From an uncultured Faecalibacterium sp. (GTDB taxonomy: Bacteria; Bacillota; Clostridia; Oscillospirales; Ruminococcaceae), in NCBI GenBank assembly GCA_900551435.1, contig URVW01000002.1:1-64000 (forward strand): a stretch of 64,000 bases of DNA, read 5' to 3'. Both the position numbers and the translations under genes were made by a program. This document shows, in pieces, positions 24,740 to 34,629 of the stretch (positions within the stretch are counted from its first letter, which is position 1; the number at the start of each line of letters is the position of its first letter). Under the pieces are notes generated by a model. The model did no database searches and was not told where the DNA came from. It was given only the letters and a program-made list of their open reading frames with translations.

Positions 24740-26767
24740 ATGAACATCAATCACGAGTCTCATGCAATCAGCCGCCGCAGCTTTCTGAAGGCTTCCGGCG
24801 TTGTTGGTGCCGCCGGCATCCTGGCAGCCTGTGGCGGCAGTTCCAGCAGCTCCACCGCTGCTTCCTCTGGCGCAACCAGCGCCCCCAACACCACCGGCGC
24901 TGCCCCGCTGAAGGAGTTCATCTCTTGGGAGAGCACCAACCGTGAGCTGGAGAGCTGGAACATGCTGTACAGCCAGATGGCTTCCGACATGAACGTCGTC
25001 ACCAACCTGTGGGAAGGTCTGCTGAGCTTTGACTGCTACGGCAAGGCTGCGCCCTCCGTGGCAAAGGAGTGGAGCCACAACGACGACTCCTCCGTCTGGA
25101 CCTTCAACCTGCGCGACGATGTGGATTGGGTGGACGTCAACGGCGAGGTCAAGGCTCACCTGACCAGCAAGGACTTCCTCGTGGGTCTGGAGTGGGTGCT
25201 GAACGCTGCCAAGAATCAGGCCAACAACACCTCCATGCCCAGCGAGACTCTGGTGGGCGCTGCTGACTACTACCAGAAGACCAGCGACATGGGCGACGCT
25301 GCTGCCGACCTGACCTACGAGGATATGCTGGCTGCCGGTGTGGGCGTCGAGGCTCCCGATGATTACACCCTCGTCTTCACCTGCAAGGATCCCTGCCCGT
25401 ATTTCGATACCGTGGCTGCTTACACCAGCTTCTACCCCGTCTCTGAGGACCTGATCACCGAGCTGGGCATCGAGGGCTTCCGTGCCTGCGACTACACCAA
25501 CATGTGGTACAACGGCCCGTATGTGGTGGAGGAGTTCATCAGCCAGAACACCAAGAGCTACATCCCCAACCCCAACTACTTTGGTGCAAACGATGTGTCC
25601 CGCTTCGACCGCTTCACCGTCACCATGATCAGCGACGGCACCGTTACCTTCCAGCTGTACCAGAACCGTGAGCTGGACGAGATGGATGTGGGCGAGAGCA
25701 CCCTGACCACCATTCAGGCCGATCCCAACAGCGAGTACAACGATCAGCTGTGCGAGAAGCGCCCCAAGAAGTACAGCTATCAGATGCACTTCAACTACCA
25801 GAAGAACAACGAGGACGGCACCCCCGACGACAACTGGAACAAGGCTATCGCCAACACCTCCTTCCGTCAGTGCTTCTACAAGGGCCTTGAGCTGACCAAC
25901 TGGTATGCCCGCACCAACAAGATCAACCCCCTGAAGTGCGAGAACGACTGCTACACCATGCCGGGCGTCTGCTACAACACCAAGGGTCAGGAGTACACCA
26001 CTCTGGTCGCCAAGGAGATGGGCTTTGACGGCGAGTCTTACGACGGCAAGACTATGATCCGTCTGCGCGCCAACAACGGCGACATCGCGGACCTGAAGAA
26101 GCAGGCCATGGACGAGCTGAGCGCCTTCGGCGTCACCTTCCCCGTCCACGCTGCTTACTACATCATCGCCGGCAACTCCACCGCTCTGGACAGCGCAACC
26201 GTGCTGAAGCAGTGCTTCACCGACAGCTTCGGCGATGACTTCATCGTGCTGGACATCAAGACCTACGTTTCTTCCATCACGCAGGAAGTCCGCAACCCGC
26301 AGCTGCAGAGCTTCGTCATCAACGGCTGGGGCGCTGACTTCGGCGACCCCATCAACTTCGTTGGTCAGGAGACCCTGCACGACGACAACGCTTACTACAG
26401 CTGGTACTACTCCAACATCGCCAAGGTCGTCGAGGCCGGCGCTGCTGACTGGCAGAAGGATCTGGTCGCTGCTTACGAGGAGTTCACCGATCTGGTCAAC
26501 ACCGCAAAGGCCATCGTCACCGATATCGATGCACGTTACGACGCCTTCGCAAAGGCTGAGGCCTGCATGCTGAACAACGTTCTGGTCTGCCCCTGCTACT
26601 TCGATGTGGCTTGGACTCTGACCCACGCCAACGAGTACAGCAAGATCAACGCAATGTATGGTCCCTGCAACTACAAGGCTGTCAACTGGGAGACCAGCGA
26701 AGAGGCTTACACCACCGAGCAGTACGAGGAGTTCGCTGCTGCATTCGATGCTGCAACCAAGGCCTAA
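24740..26767 (+). CDS. Oligopeptide ABC transporter substrate-binding lipoprotein (second copy)
   Basis: The 675-residue paralogue of the gene at 22256 begins MNINHESHAISRRSFLKASG with lipobox ILAAC, again a Tat-like lipoprotein signal. The two proteins align along nearly their whole length and differ mainly in the Ser-rich linker and scattered ligand-cleft positions. Their last 109 bases before the C-terminus (24141-24249 against 26619-26727) are identical, which suggests recent gene conversion. It is followed after 43 bases by the permease genes, so this copy is the operon-linked receptor. The consensus promoter and leader precede it. Confidence 0.94.
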   Translation: MNINHESHAISRRSFLKASGVVGAAGILAACGGSSSSSTAASSGATSAPNTTGAAPLKEFISWESTNRELESWNMLYSQMASDMNVVTNLWEGLLSFDCYGKAAPSVAKEWSHNDDSSVWTFNLRDDVDWVDVNGEVKAHLTSKDFLVGLEWVLNAAKNQANNTSMPSETLVGAADYYQKTSDMGDAAADLTYEDMLAAGVGVEAPDDYTLVFTCKDPCPYFDTVAAYTSFYPVSEDLITELGIEGFRACDYTNMWYNGPYVVEEFISQNTKSYIPNPNYFGANDVSRFDRFTVTMISDGTVTFQLYQNRELDEMDVGESTLTTIQADPNSEYNDQLCEKRPKKYSYQMHFNYQKNNEDGTPDDNWNKAIANTSFRQCFYKGLELTNWYARTNKINPLKCENDCYTMPGVCYNTKGQEYTTLVAKEMGFDGESYDGKTMIRLRANNGDIADLKKQAMDELSAFGVTFPVHAAYYIIAGNSTALDSATVLKQCFTDSFGDDFIVLDIKTYVSSITQEVRNPQLQSFVINGWGADFGDPINFVGQETLHDDNAYYSWYYSNIAKVVEAGAADWQKDLVAAYEEFTDLVNTAKAIVTDIDARYDAFAKAEACMLNNVLVCPCYFDVAWTLTHANEYSKINAMYGPCNYKAVNWETSEEAYTTEQYEEFAAAFDAATKA

Positions 26768-26810
26768 GTTTTCCACCGCACCCCAAAATAAAAGTTAAAG
26801 GTTCGATAAC

Positions 26811-27761
26811 ATGTTAAAATACACGGTTAAGCGGCTGCTCCAGTCGCTTGTCACAATCTTTTTGATCGCAACAGCCGTCTTTTTGATGATGCGCTGTCTG
26901 CCGACGGACTACTACTTCACTGAGGAACAGCTCATGAAGTTCACCGATCAGCAGAAGACCGCCGCTCTGGAAGCGGCCGGCCTGACCGACCCCATCCCCA
27001 CCCAGCTGATCAAGTTCTACAACGATCTGCTGCATCTGGACTTCGGCACTTCCCGCCGTATCCAGAACGGTGCATCGGTGGTCAAGGTCATCGGCAAAAA
27101 GTTCGGTGTCTCGATGCGTCTGGGCCTCACGGCGTCCGCCATCTCTCTGGTGCTGGGCGTTCTGATGGGCATCCTTCAGGCGGCATTCAAGGACAAGGTA
27201 TTTGACTGGATCGGCACGGCTTACACCGTGTTCGTCAATGCGGTCCCCTCGCTGGTGTCCTATTCTCTGGTGCTGGTGCTCGGCTCCAAGTATCTGGGTT
27301 TCCCCACGCTGTACTCCACCCGTAATGTGGGCCCGTCCAGCGTGCTGCCCATCACCTGCTTGTCGCTGGCTTCCATCGCGGGCTATGCCCTGTGGACCCG
27401 CCGCTACATGGTCGATGAGCTGACCCGCGATTATATCAAGCTGGCCCGCGTCAAGGGCCTCAGCTCCCGCGAGATCATGTTCAAGCATGTTCTGCGCAAC
27501 GCCATGGTCCCCATGGTGCAGTATATTCCCCAGTCCATCCTGCTGACGGTCGGCGGCTCTCTGCTGATGGAGCGGTTCTTCTCCGTTCCCGGCATGGGCC
27601 CCCTGCTGACCGATGCCATCCAGCGCTATGACCTGAATGTCGTTCAGACTCTGGTCATCCTCTACGCTGTGCTGGGCATCGTGGGCGTTTTTCTGGGCGA
27701 TGTGCTGATGATGGTCGTTGACCCCCGTATCACTCTGACCGGAAAGGAGGAAGCACGCTGA
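26811..27761 (+). CDS. oppB: Oligopeptide ABC transporter permease, OppB/DppB type
   Basis: This 316-residue inner-membrane permease has an N-terminal helix (YTVKRLLQSLVTIFLIATAVF) and the conserved FGTSRRIQNG region. The BPD_transp_1 fold contains the EAA-type loop (YIKLARVKGLSSREIMFKHVLRNA) that docks on the ATPase. It forms a heterodimeric channel with the next gene product, whose start codon overlaps this stop codon (TGATG). Length matches DppB. Confidence 0.95.
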   Translation: MLKYTVKRLLQSLVTIFLIATAVFLMMRCLPTDYYFTEEQLMKFTDQQKTAALEAAGLTDPIPTQLIKFYNDLLHLDFGTSRRIQNGASVVKVIGKKFGVSMRLGLTASAISLVLGVLMGILQAAFKDKVFDWIGTAYTVFVNAVPSLVSYSLVLVLGSKYLGFPTLYSTRNVGPSSVLPITCLSLASIAGYALWTRRYMVDELTRDYIKLARVKGLSSREIMFKHVLRNAMVPMVQYIPQSILLTVGGSLLMERFFSVPGMGPLLTDAIQRYDLNVVQTLVILYAVLGIVGVFLGDVLMMVVDPRITLTGKEEAR

Positions 27762-28702
27762 TGGCTAAGGCATCTGACTTCGAAGGCAAGAAGCAGGAAG
27801 ATCTCTTCTACTTCGTGGAATATTCTCCGGAAGAAGCCGAGCGCATCGGCTACTCCAACTATTCTTATTGGGGTTCTGTCATCCAGAACTTCCTCAAGCA
27901 GAAGGTCGCAGTGTTCTGCCTGTTCCTGTTCCTTGCGCTGACGGTCTTCTCGTTCATCGCACTGGCGATCGGCAAATACGACTACACCAGCTTGATTTCT
28001 GACTCGAGCAAAGCTTTCATCCGCCCGAACAGCGAATACTGGTTCGGTACTGACAACCTCGGCCGTGACTACTGGTGTCAGGTGTGGTACGCCACGCAGA
28101 TCTCCATCCGTCTGGCTCTGGTCGTCGCCGTTGGCGAGAGCATCGTCGGCGTCATCTTTGGCCTGATTTGGGGCTATGTCCGCAGCTTGGACCGCTTCTT
28201 CACGGAGCTGTACAATCTGATCGACAACGTGCCGTATATCATTTATATGACCCTGATCGCCCTGATGGTCGGTCAGAGCTTCTGGATCATGGCCATCTCG
28301 ATGATCGCCATCAACTGGCTGTCCATGGCTCGTCGTGTCCGCAACATGGTGTTCATGTTCCGTGACCGCGAGTACAACCTCGCGTCCCGCTGCCTGGGCA
28401 CTCCGCTGTGGCGCGTTCTGACCAAGAACATCCTGCCGTACCTCGTTTCCGTCATCATCCTGCGCATGGCACTGTCCATCCCCGGCACCATCAATCTGGA
28501 GTCTACGCTGTCCTACCTCGGCCTCGGCCTTGGCATCGACACCCCGTCTCTGGGTCTGATTCTGAGCAAGGTGCGCGGTTTCTTCCTCGATTACCCGTAC
28601 CTGCTGGTCTTCCCCGCATCCATCGTGTCCATCATTTCGATCTCGTTCTACATCATGGGCAACGCTTTGTCGGATGCGGCAGACCCGCGCAACCACGTTT
28701 GA
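27761..28702 (+). CDS. oppC: Oligopeptide ABC transporter permease, OppC/DppC type
   Basis: This 313-residue permease has an N-terminal cytosolic stretch of about 45 residues, a first helix (KVAVFCLFLFLALTVFSFIAL) and the FGTDNLGRDYWCQVWYA motif that marks OppC/DppC subunits. The EAA loop reads YNLASRCLGTPLWRVLTKNILP. It pairs with the preceding permease, with which its gene overlaps by one base. A GAGAGAGACG ribosome site and 22 bases separate it from the ATPase gene. Confidence 0.95.
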   Translation: MAKASDFEGKKQEDLFYFVEYSPEEAERIGYSNYSYWGSVIQNFLKQKVAVFCLFLFLALTVFSFIALAIGKYDYTSLISDSSKAFIRPNSEYWFGTDNLGRDYWCQVWYATQISIRLALVVAVGESIVGVIFGLIWGYVRSLDRFFTELYNLIDNVPYIIYMTLIALMVGQSFWIMAISMIAINWLSMARRVRNMVFMFRDREYNLASRCLGTPLWRVLTKNILPYLVSVIILRMALSIPGTINLESTLSYLGLGLGIDTPSLGLILSKVRGFFLDYPYLLVFPASIVSIISISFYIMGNALSDAADPRNHV

Positions 28703-28724
28703 TAGATTGGAGAGAGAGACGTAA

Positions 28725-29780
28725 ATGGATAGACAACCGATTATCTCTGCCAAAGACGTGGAGATCAATTTCAGCCTGCGCGGCCGGACTTTGAAAGCCA
28801 TCCGCAAGTGCTCGCTGGACCTGTACGAGGGCGAAACGCTCGCCATCGTCGGTGAGTCCGGTTCGGGCAAATCCGTATTCACCAAGACCTTCGTCGGTAT
28901 GCTGGACACCAACGGCAAGATCGTTGGCGGCTCCATCATGTATGAAGGCCGCGATATGACCAAGTTCACCGAGAAGGATTGGCTTGGCGTCCGCGGTAAG
29001 AAGATCGCAATGGTCATGCAGGACCCGATGACCAGCCTGAACCCGCTGAAGAAGATCGGCAAACAGATTCAGGAGAGCATCGAGCACCATCAGGGTCTCA
29101 AGGGCGAAGAAGCCAAAAAGGCCGCCATTGAGATGCTGGGCAAGGTCGGCATCCCCGACCCTGAGCGCCGTTACGACCAGTACCCCCACGAGTTCTCCGG
29201 CGGTATGCGTCAGCGTGTCGTCATCGCCATTGCAGCGGCCTGCCGTCCGCAGATCCTGATCTGCGACGAGCCGACCACCGCTCTGGATGTGACCATTCAG
29301 GCGCAGATCCTGCAGCTGATCCGTGACCTGCAGAAAGAGCTGGGCATGTCGGTCATCTACATCACCCACGACCTCGGCGTTGTGGCGAATGTTGCAGACC
29401 GCGTGGCCGTTATGTATGCGGGCCAGATCGTGGAATACGGCACGGTCGAAGAGATCTTCTACGATGCATGGCATCCCTACACTTGGGCGCTGCTTCAGGC
29501 TCTGCCCCAGCTGGGCACGAAGGGCGAGAGCCTTCCCACCGTGGACGGCACTCCCCCGAACCTGTTCAACGAGATCAAGGGCGATGCCTTTGCACCCCGC
29601 AACAAACATGCGCTGGCCATCGACTTCGTGGCAGAACCTCCGTTCTTCCAGGTGTCTGAGACCCACGCAGCCAAGACTTGGTATCTGGACCCGCGCGCGC
29701 CCAAGGTCGAGCGTCCGCACTCCATCCAGAACCTGCGTGAGAAAATGGGAAAGATGGGAGGTTCCAACTTAAATGGCTGA
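28725..29780 (+). CDS. oppD: Oligopeptide ABC transporter ATP-binding protein, OppD type
   Basis: A 351-residue ATPase with Walker [13 protein letters not shown], signature [10 protein letters not shown] and Walker [15 protein letters not shown]. The C-terminal oligopeptide-transporter extension ([15 protein letters not shown]) lies upstream of a cysteine-free tail. OppD-type ATPases often coordinate an Fe-S cluster through C-terminal cysteines; here that cysteine cluster is absent. Its stop overlaps the start of oppF by 8 bases. Confidence 0.95.
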   Translation: MDRQPIISAKDVEINFSLRGRTLKAIRKCSLDLYEGETLAIVGESGSGKSVFTKTFVGMLDTNGKIVGGSIMYEGRDMTKFTEKDWLGVRGKKIAMVMQDPMTSLNPLKKIGKQIQESIEHHQGLKGEEAKKAAIEMLGKVGIPDPERRYDQYPHEFSGGMRQRVVIAIAAACRPQILICDEPTTALDVTIQAQILQLIRDLQKELGMSVIYITHDLGVVANVADRVAVMYAGQIVEYGTVEEIFYDAWHPYTWALLQALPQLGTKGESLPTVDGTPPNLFNEIKGDAFAPRNKHALAIDFVAEPPFFQVSETHAAKTWYLDPRAPKVERPHSIQNLREKMGKMGGSNLNG

Positions 29781-30714
29781 ACGTGAAAAGCTGATTGAGC
29801 TGAAAGACCTTCAGATCACCTTTGGCTCCGGCAAAAAGAAATTCGTCGCGGTGGACCATGTCAACTTCGACATCTACAAGGGCGAGACCTTCTCGCTGGT
29901 CGGCGAGTCCGGCTCCGGCAAGACCACCATTGGCCGTGCCATCTGCCGCATCAACCCGACTTCCAGCGGCGACATCTTCTTCAAAGGTCAGAAGATCAAC
30001 GGCCGTATCTCCAAGGAACTGGACAAAGAGGTCATCCGTAAAATTCAGATGATCTTCCAGGACCCCATGGCCTCTCTGAACGAGCGTGCCAAGGTCGAGT
30101 ATATCGTGGCGGAAGGTCTGCTGAACCATCACCTCTACAAAGATCAGGATGACCTGCACAACAAGGTCATGGATGCTCTGCATGAGGTCGGTCTTCTGCC
30201 GGAGTTCGCTTCCCGCTTCCCGCACGAGTTCTCGGGTGGCCAGCGCCAGCGTATCGGCATCGCCCGTGCTCTGGTCATGCAGCCGGAGTTCATCGTGGCT
30301 GACGAGCCGATCTCGGCTCTGGACGTCTCCATCCGTGCACAGGTCCTGAACCTGCTGAACGAGATGAAAAAGACCCGCGGCCTGACCTATCTGTTCATTG
30401 CGCATGACCTGTCGGTCGTCCGGTTCATTTCGGACCGCATCGCCGTCATCAGCAAGGGCCGTATCGTGGAGCTGGCCGAGGCGGAGGAGCTGTTCCTCCA
30501 TCCGCTGCATCCCTACACCAAAGCCCTGCTGAGCGCAGTTCCCATCCCCGACCCCGCTCTGGAGAAGAACAAGAAGCTGCTTGTTTATGATCCGTCCATC
30601 CACGACTACAGCGTGGATAAGCCGGTCTGGGAAGAGATCGCCAATGGACACTTCGTCTACGGCAACCAGCGCGAGCTGGAAGGCTATCGCAAAGAATACG
30701 AGAGCCAGATGTAA
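29773..30714 (+). CDS. oppF: Oligopeptide ABC transporter ATP-binding protein, OppF type
   Basis: The 313-residue second ATPase has Walker [13 protein letters not shown], signature [16 protein letters not shown] and Walker [15 protein letters not shown], with the family's C-terminal [16 protein letters not shown]. With OppD it powers the OppBC channel. It is the last gene of the operon; a strong terminator follows. GGGAGG precedes its start within the oppD coding region. Confidence 0.95.
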   Translation: MAEREKLIELKDLQITFGSGKKKFVAVDHVNFDIYKGETFSLVGESGSGKTTIGRAICRINPTSSGDIFFKGQKINGRISKELDKEVIRKIQMIFQDPMASLNERAKVEYIVAEGLLNHHLYKDQDDLHNKVMDALHEVGLLPEFASRFPHEFSGGQRQRIGIARALVMQPEFIVADEPISALDVSIRAQVLNLLNEMKKTRGLTYLFIAHDLSVVRFISDRIAVISKGRIVELAEAEELFLHPLHPYTKALLSAVPIPDPALEKNKKLLVYDPSIHDYSVDKPVWEEIANGHFVYGNQRELEGYRKEYESQM

Positions 30715-30747
30715 CCTGAACCGCTTTCCGGTATTTTAACACAAATG

Positions 30748-30786
30748 CCCCGCCGCATGGGATGGATGTCCCTGCGGCGGGGTTTT
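30748..30786 (+). terminator. Terminator of the opp operon
   Basis: The 9-bp GC stem CCCCGCCGC / GCGGCGGGG is followed by TTTT. Confidence 0.9.
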
Positions 30787-30843
30787 GTGTTGTCCGGATT
30801 TCCTCTGGCACGTAGATTTTTCAAAAAACTTGAAAAATTATGC

Positions 30844-30924
30844 TTGACAGATGTATCGGAATATGTTAAAATTTATATTGGGATTTTAGAATCACTTGAC
30901 TTCTGCAAAAAACTGTGTTATAAT
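30844..30924 (+). promoter_or_regulatory. Tandem promoters of the 30983 gene
   Basis: P1 is TTGACA (30844-30849), a 17-base spacer and TAAAAT (30867-30872). P2 is TTGACT (30896-30901), a 17-base spacer and TATAAT (30919-30924). They are 52 bases apart. Confidence 0.8.
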
Positions 30925-30980
30925 CACCTCACACAGAGATTCCGGACTCTCTTTTATCTGTTAAATTTTTTGAGGTGATT
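30922..30980 (+). promoter_or_regulatory. Inverted repeat masking the ribosome site in the P1 transcript
   Basis: AATCACCTCA (30922-30931) is the exact complement of TGAGGTGATT (30971-30980), which contains the ribosome site of the downstream gene. Only transcripts from P1 include the whole left arm, since it overlaps the -10 and start site of P2. Confidence 0.6.
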
Positions 30981-30982
30981 AC

Positions 30983-31342
30983 ATGAATTCTTCAACTCCT
31001 TCCGACTTTTCCCATTGCTATGCTATCACCATTGAGCACACGATGGCGCGTGTGTTTGGTTGCTCCCATACAGGGGAAAACGACCTTCTTGAACACGTTG
31101 GCGGCCTTGTCGATGCCTCTACGGTCTCCGCATCGCCTTACTATGCCATGGTCGCTACGTTGATGTATCTGTACGCAACGGCTTCCCCTGCCAAGCAGGA
31201 GAGAATCTGCAAGTTCATCAATACTTATTCTTATCTTGAAAATCAGTCGCTCGAGGATATTCTACGCGCTTCCAAGGGAGAAAAGACTTACGAAAAGCTC
31301 GAAGGCGCTTTTAACGCTTTGTGCGGCTCTTCTGAAGTTTGA
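30983..31342 (+). CDS. Small protein of unknown function
   Basis: A 119-residue, probably helical soluble protein rich in Ser, Ala and Tyr (YYAMVATLMYLYATASPAKQERICKF). I recognise no family and see no signal peptide or membrane span. It has three cysteines. The DNA is less GC-rich than the neighbours. Expression is under two promoters with a masked ribosome site, which implies regulated dosage. It stands alone between two terminators. Confidence 0.65.
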   Translation: MNSSTPSDFSHCYAITIEHTMARVFGCSHTGENDLLEHVGGLVDASTVSASPYYAMVATLMYLYATASPAKQERICKFINTYSYLENQSLEDILRASKGEKTYEKLEGAFNALCGSSEV

Positions 31343-31358
31343 CATCTATAAAAACAAC

Positions 31359-31402
31359 AACCGCCCCGCAGAACCTTCTCAGAAGGCCCTGCGGGGCGGT
31401 TT
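31359..31402. terminator. Bidirectional terminator between the 30983 gene and gpmI
   Basis: A 13-bp stem AACCGCCCCGCAG / CTGCGGGGCGGTT has weak T-runs on both sides. Confidence 0.8.
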
Positions 31403-31487
31403 GCGTTATTTTATACCCTCGTTACAGAAGGATGGTGTCTCTCCCCTATCCGGGGCTTTGAAAGCGTTTCTCCTGCCTGTGAGCGGA

Positions 31488-33014
31488 TCACTCCACGATG
31501 ATGCTCTTACCGGTCATCTCAGCGGGGACCGGCAGACCGATATACGGCAGCATGGTGGGAGCGATATCGGCAAGGCAGCCGCCCTCGCGGAGCTTCACAT
31601 CGCCGCAGCCAATGGCCACAAAGGGGACCACATTGGTGGTGTGTGCGGTGAACGGAGTGCCGTCCGGGTTCTTCATCTTCTCTGCGTTGCCGTGGTCAGC
31701 GGTCAGGAAGGCGCAGCCGCCCGCGTTCAGGACAGCCGTGACGACTTCCTCAACGGCTGCATCGACGGCTTCCACAGCCTTGACAGCAGCATCAAAGACG
31801 CCGGTGTGGCCGACCATGTCGCAGTTTGCGAAGTTCAGGATGATCACATCATACTTGCCGCTCTCAATGCGCTTTTTGCACTCCGCAGCCACTTCCGGAG
31901 CGCTCATCTCGGGCTTCAGGTCGTAGGTAGCGACCTTCGGGCTGGGGATGACGCAGCGGTCCTCGCCCTCGTAGGGGGCTTCCACGCCGCCGTTGAAGAA
32001 GAAGGTGACGTGTGCGTACTTCTCAGTCTCAGCGATGCGCAGCTGGGTCTTGCCGTTCTCGGACAGGTACTGTCCCAGAACGTTCTTCAGCTCCACAGGA
32101 GGATATGCGACCTCACAGTTGGGCATAGTGGCGTCATACTCGGCCATGCAGACATAATTGACCTGCTTGCGGCCGCCGCGGCGCTCGAAGCCGGTGAAGG
32201 CGTCGTCGCAGAAGATGCGGGTCATCTGGCGGGCACGGTCGGGGCGGAAATTCATGAAGATGACGGTGTCGCCATCCTGCACACGGCCGCCCTCGCAGGT
32301 GACGCAGGGCAGAACGAACTCGTCGGTCTTATCGTTGGCATAGGAAGCCTCAATGGCCTCCTGCGCGTTGGCAAAGTGCTCGCCCTCGCCGTAAACGAAT
32401 GCGGCGTAGGCCTTCTCTTCGCGGTCCCAGTTGTTGTCGCGGTCCATTGCGTAGTAACGGCCGGAAACGCTGGCGATCTTGCCGACGCCCAGCTCATCGA
32501 TCTTTGCCTGCAGATCAGCGAGGAATCCCTTGCCGGAGTGCGGATCGGTATCACGACCATCGGTGATGCAGTGGAGGTAAACTTCCTTTGCACCCATGTG
32601 CTTGGCCATTTCCAGAACGCCGAACCAGTGGTCTGCGTGGCTGTGAACGCCGCCCGTGCCGACCAGACCCATCATGTGGATGGCCTTGCCCGCGTCGATG
32701 GCAGCCTTCATGTTCTTCACGAGGACCGGGTTCTTCAGCATCTCGCCGTCACGGATGGACTTGGTGATGAGGGTCAGCTGCTGGTAGACGATGCGGCCAG
32801 CACCCATATTGGTATGGCCGACCTCAGAGTTGCCCATCTGGCCGTCCGGCAGACCAACGGCCATGCCGGAAGCGTCGATGGTGGTCATGGGGTACTTGGC
32901 CATCAGAGAATCGATAAAAGGCTTCTTGGCAGCCGCCACAGCGTTGCCGTAGGTCTCGTTGGGGGTCCAGCCAAAGCCGTCCATGATGCAGAGCATTACG
33001 GGTTTCTTGGACAT
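31488..33014 (-). CDS. gpmI: 2,3-bisphosphoglycerate-independent phosphoglycerate mutase
   Basis: This glycolytic enzyme interconverts 3- and 2-phosphoglycerate with two Mn2+ ions. The 508-residue protein has the phosphatase-like metal site MDGFGW near the N-terminus and the catalytic Ser63 in GQMGNSEVGHTNMGAGR. The BPG-inserted domain contains HSHADHW and HCITDGRDTDP, and C-terminal metal ligands lie in NCDMVGHTG and TADHGNAE. It is downstream of tpiA in a two-gene glycolytic operon, with a hairpin between them that could modulate the ratio. Confidence 0.96.
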   Translation of the reverse strand: MSKKPVMLCIMDGFGWTPNETYGNAVAAAKKPFIDSLMAKYPMTTIDASGMAVGLPDGQMGNSEVGHTNMGAGRIVYQQLTLITKSIRDGEMLKNPVLVKNMKAAIDAGKAIHMMGLVGTGGVHSHADHWFGVLEMAKHMGAKEVYLHCITDGRDTDPHSGKGFLADLQAKIDELGVGKIASVSGRYYAMDRDNNWDREEKAYAAFVYGEGEHFANAQEAIEASYANDKTDEFVLPCVTCEGGRVQDGDTVIFMNFRPDRARQMTRIFCDDAFTGFERRGGRKQVNYVCMAEYDATMPNCEVAYPPVELKNVLGQYLSENGKTQLRIAETEKYAHVTFFFNGGVEAPYEGEDRCVIPSPKVATYDLKPEMSAPEVAAECKKRIESGKYDVIILNFANCDMVGHTGVFDAAVKAVEAVDAAVEEVVTAVLNAGGCAFLTADHGNAEKMKNPDGTPFTAHTTNVVPFVAIGCGDVKLREGGCLADIAPTMLPYIGLPVPAEMTGKSIIVE

Positions 33015-33041
33015 ATAAAGTAATCTCCTTTGATTTTAACT

Positions 33042-33087
33042 TAAAAGCGCCCGGCGTCAGCGCTGAATGCGGCGCAGCCGGACGCTT
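33042..33087 (-). terminator. Intercistronic hairpin between tpiA and gpmI
   Basis: On the minus strand AAGCGTCCGGC pairs with GCCGGGCGCTT, followed by only TTAA. It may be a leaky terminator or an mRNA processing or stability element. Confidence 0.55.
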
Positions 33088-33110
33088 GGGAAACAGATTC
33101 AGGCAGGGAT

Positions 33111-33881
33111 TCAGCCCTTGGTCGCCGCGTTGACGATCACAGCAAAGTCCGGAGCCTTCAGGGAGGCGCCGCCGATCAGGCCGCCATCGACGTCCTTCTT
33201 GCTCAGCAGCTCCTCGCAGTTCTTGGCGTTCATGCTGCCGCCGTACTGAACGGTGGTCGCCTCGGCCACAGCCTCACCATAGACCTCGCCGATGACCTTG
33301 CGGATCTGAGCGCAGACTTCCTCAGCCTGTTCCGCCGTTGCGGTCTTGCCCGTGCCAATGGCCCAGATCGGCTCGTAAGCGATGACGACATTGGCCATCT
33401 GCTCAGCGGTGACATCGCGCAGGGCGATCTTGGTCTGCATCCGGACCAGCTCCTCGGTGACGCCCTCTTCACGCTGCTGCAGACTCTCGCCCACGCAGAT
33501 GATGACCTTCAGGCCCGCATTCAGAGCGGCCAGAGCGCGCTTGTTGACGGTCTGATCGGTCTCTGCGAAGTACTGGCGGCGCTCGGAGTGGCCGACGATG
33601 ACATACTCCACGCCCAGATCAACCAGCATATCGGCGCTGATCTCACCGGTGAACGCACCGGACTTCTCGAAGTGGACGTTCTCTGCGCCAACATGGATGT
33701 TCGTGCCCTTGGTCTTTTCCACAGCGGTCACCAGATCGGTGAACGGAGTGCAGATGACGACCTCGCAGGAAGCGTCCTTGACGGCGGGGATCAGCTCGTC
33801 CACCAGCTTGGCTGCCTCGGAAGCGGTCTTATTCATTTTCCAGTTGCCAGCAATGATTGCCTTGCGCTTTGCCTTATCCAT
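33111..33881 (-). CDS. tpiA: Triosephosphate isomerase
   Basis: Tpi interconverts dihydroxyacetone phosphate and glyceraldehyde 3-phosphate. The 256-residue TIM barrel shows the catalytic Lys in GNWKMNKT, the His in VIVGHSERR and the Glu in [14 protein letters not shown]. It also has the C-terminal phosphate loop GGSMNAKN...GGLIGGASL. The AAGGAG ribosome site is 10 bases before the ATG. It is divergent from rimM across a family 2 repeat and is followed by gpmI. Confidence 0.96.
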   Translation of the reverse strand: MDKAKRKAIIAGNWKMNKTASEAAKLVDELIPAVKDASCEVVICTPFTDLVTAVEKTKGTNIHVGAENVHFEKSGAFTGEISADMLVDLGVEYVIVGHSERRQYFAETDQTVNKRALAALNAGLKVIICVGESLQQREEGVTEELVRMQTKIALRDVTAEQMANVVIAYEPIWAIGTGKTATAEQAEEVCAQIRKVIGEVYGEAVAEATTVQYGGSMNAKNCEELLSKKDVDGGLIGGASLKAPDFAVIVNAATKG

Positions 33882-33947
33882 GATGTCTATCTCCTTCTAT
33901 TTACCTTCTGAAAAGCTCATAGCCACAGGACTCCGGGAGCTTTTTCC

Positions 33948-34020
33948 CGCAAGTGAAACGGGGATTCCATACCCCGCCCTATTGCCTTCGGCAACAGGGT
34001 CCCACCCGTCGGACACTTGC
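33948..34020 (+). repeat. Family 2 repeat, copy 1 (three-way-junction fold)
   Basis: Ends GCAAGTG and CACTTGC pair with each other. Inside are hairpins CGGGG...CCCCG and CCCTATTGCC-TTC-GGCAACAGGG. The element is nearly identical to the inverted copy at 39561-39632. Confidence 0.8.
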
Positions 34021-34089
34021 TTTGGAGACATCCAGCCGCCCCTCTCAAAAAGGCAGCAGTCAGAAAGAAGAATCGATAGGAGTGAAACA

Positions 34090-34626
34090 ATGCAGCAGTA
34101 TTTGGAAGCTGGAAAAGTTGTGACCACCCACGGGGTGCGCGGAGAGATGAAGCTGGAGCTTTGGTGCGACGGCGTAGAGTTTTTGAAAAAGACCGGGCGG
34201 CTGTATGCTTCGGCAAAGGGCGGAAAGTGCTACAAAATTCGCTCCATCCGCCCGCAGGGGCAGATGGCGCTGCTGCAGCTGGAAGGGGTCGAGGACATGG
34301 ACGCCGCCCGTGCGCTGCGCGGTCAGGTGTTCTATTTTGACCGCGACGACGCTACCCTGCCCGAGGGCCGGTGGTATGTGGCGGACCTCATCGGCTGTGA
34401 GGTGCGGGATGCCGACACCGGCAAGGTGTACGGCGTCGTGACCAGTGTGGACCACCCCGGCGCACAGGACATCTACACCGTCAAGGCCCCCAACGGCAAG
34501 GAGTATCTGTTCCCGGGCGTGGACGCCTTTTTGAAAGAGCGCAATCCGCCGGAAGGCTACATCCTTGTCACTCCCATCCCGGGTCTGCTGGACGACAACT
34601 GCGACAGTGAACGGGAGGAAGAGTGA
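34090..34626 (+). CDS. rimM: Ribosome maturation factor RimM
   Basis: RimM assists 30S subunit maturation and binds uS19. The 178-residue protein has the N-terminal beta barrel (EAGKVVTTHGVRGEMKLELWCD) and the C-terminal PRC-barrel domain (GRWYVADLIGCEVRDADTGKVYG...YLFPGVDAFL). The ATG at 34090 follows AGGAGTGAAACA. A much longer upstream frame runs through the family 2 repeat and antisense to tpiA and is rejected. It precedes trmD by 3 bases, the classical rimM-trmD arrangement, although rpsP and rplS are not adjacent. Confidence 0.95.
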   Translation: MQQYLEAGKVVTTHGVRGEMKLELWCDGVEFLKKTGRLYASAKGGKCYKIRSIRPQGQMALLQLEGVEDMDAARALRGQVFYFDRDDATLPEGRWYVADLIGCEVRDADTGKVYGVVTSVDHPGAQDIYTVKAPNGKEYLFPGVDAFLKERNPPEGYILVTPIPGLLDDNCDSEREEE

Positions 34627-34629
34627 GCC

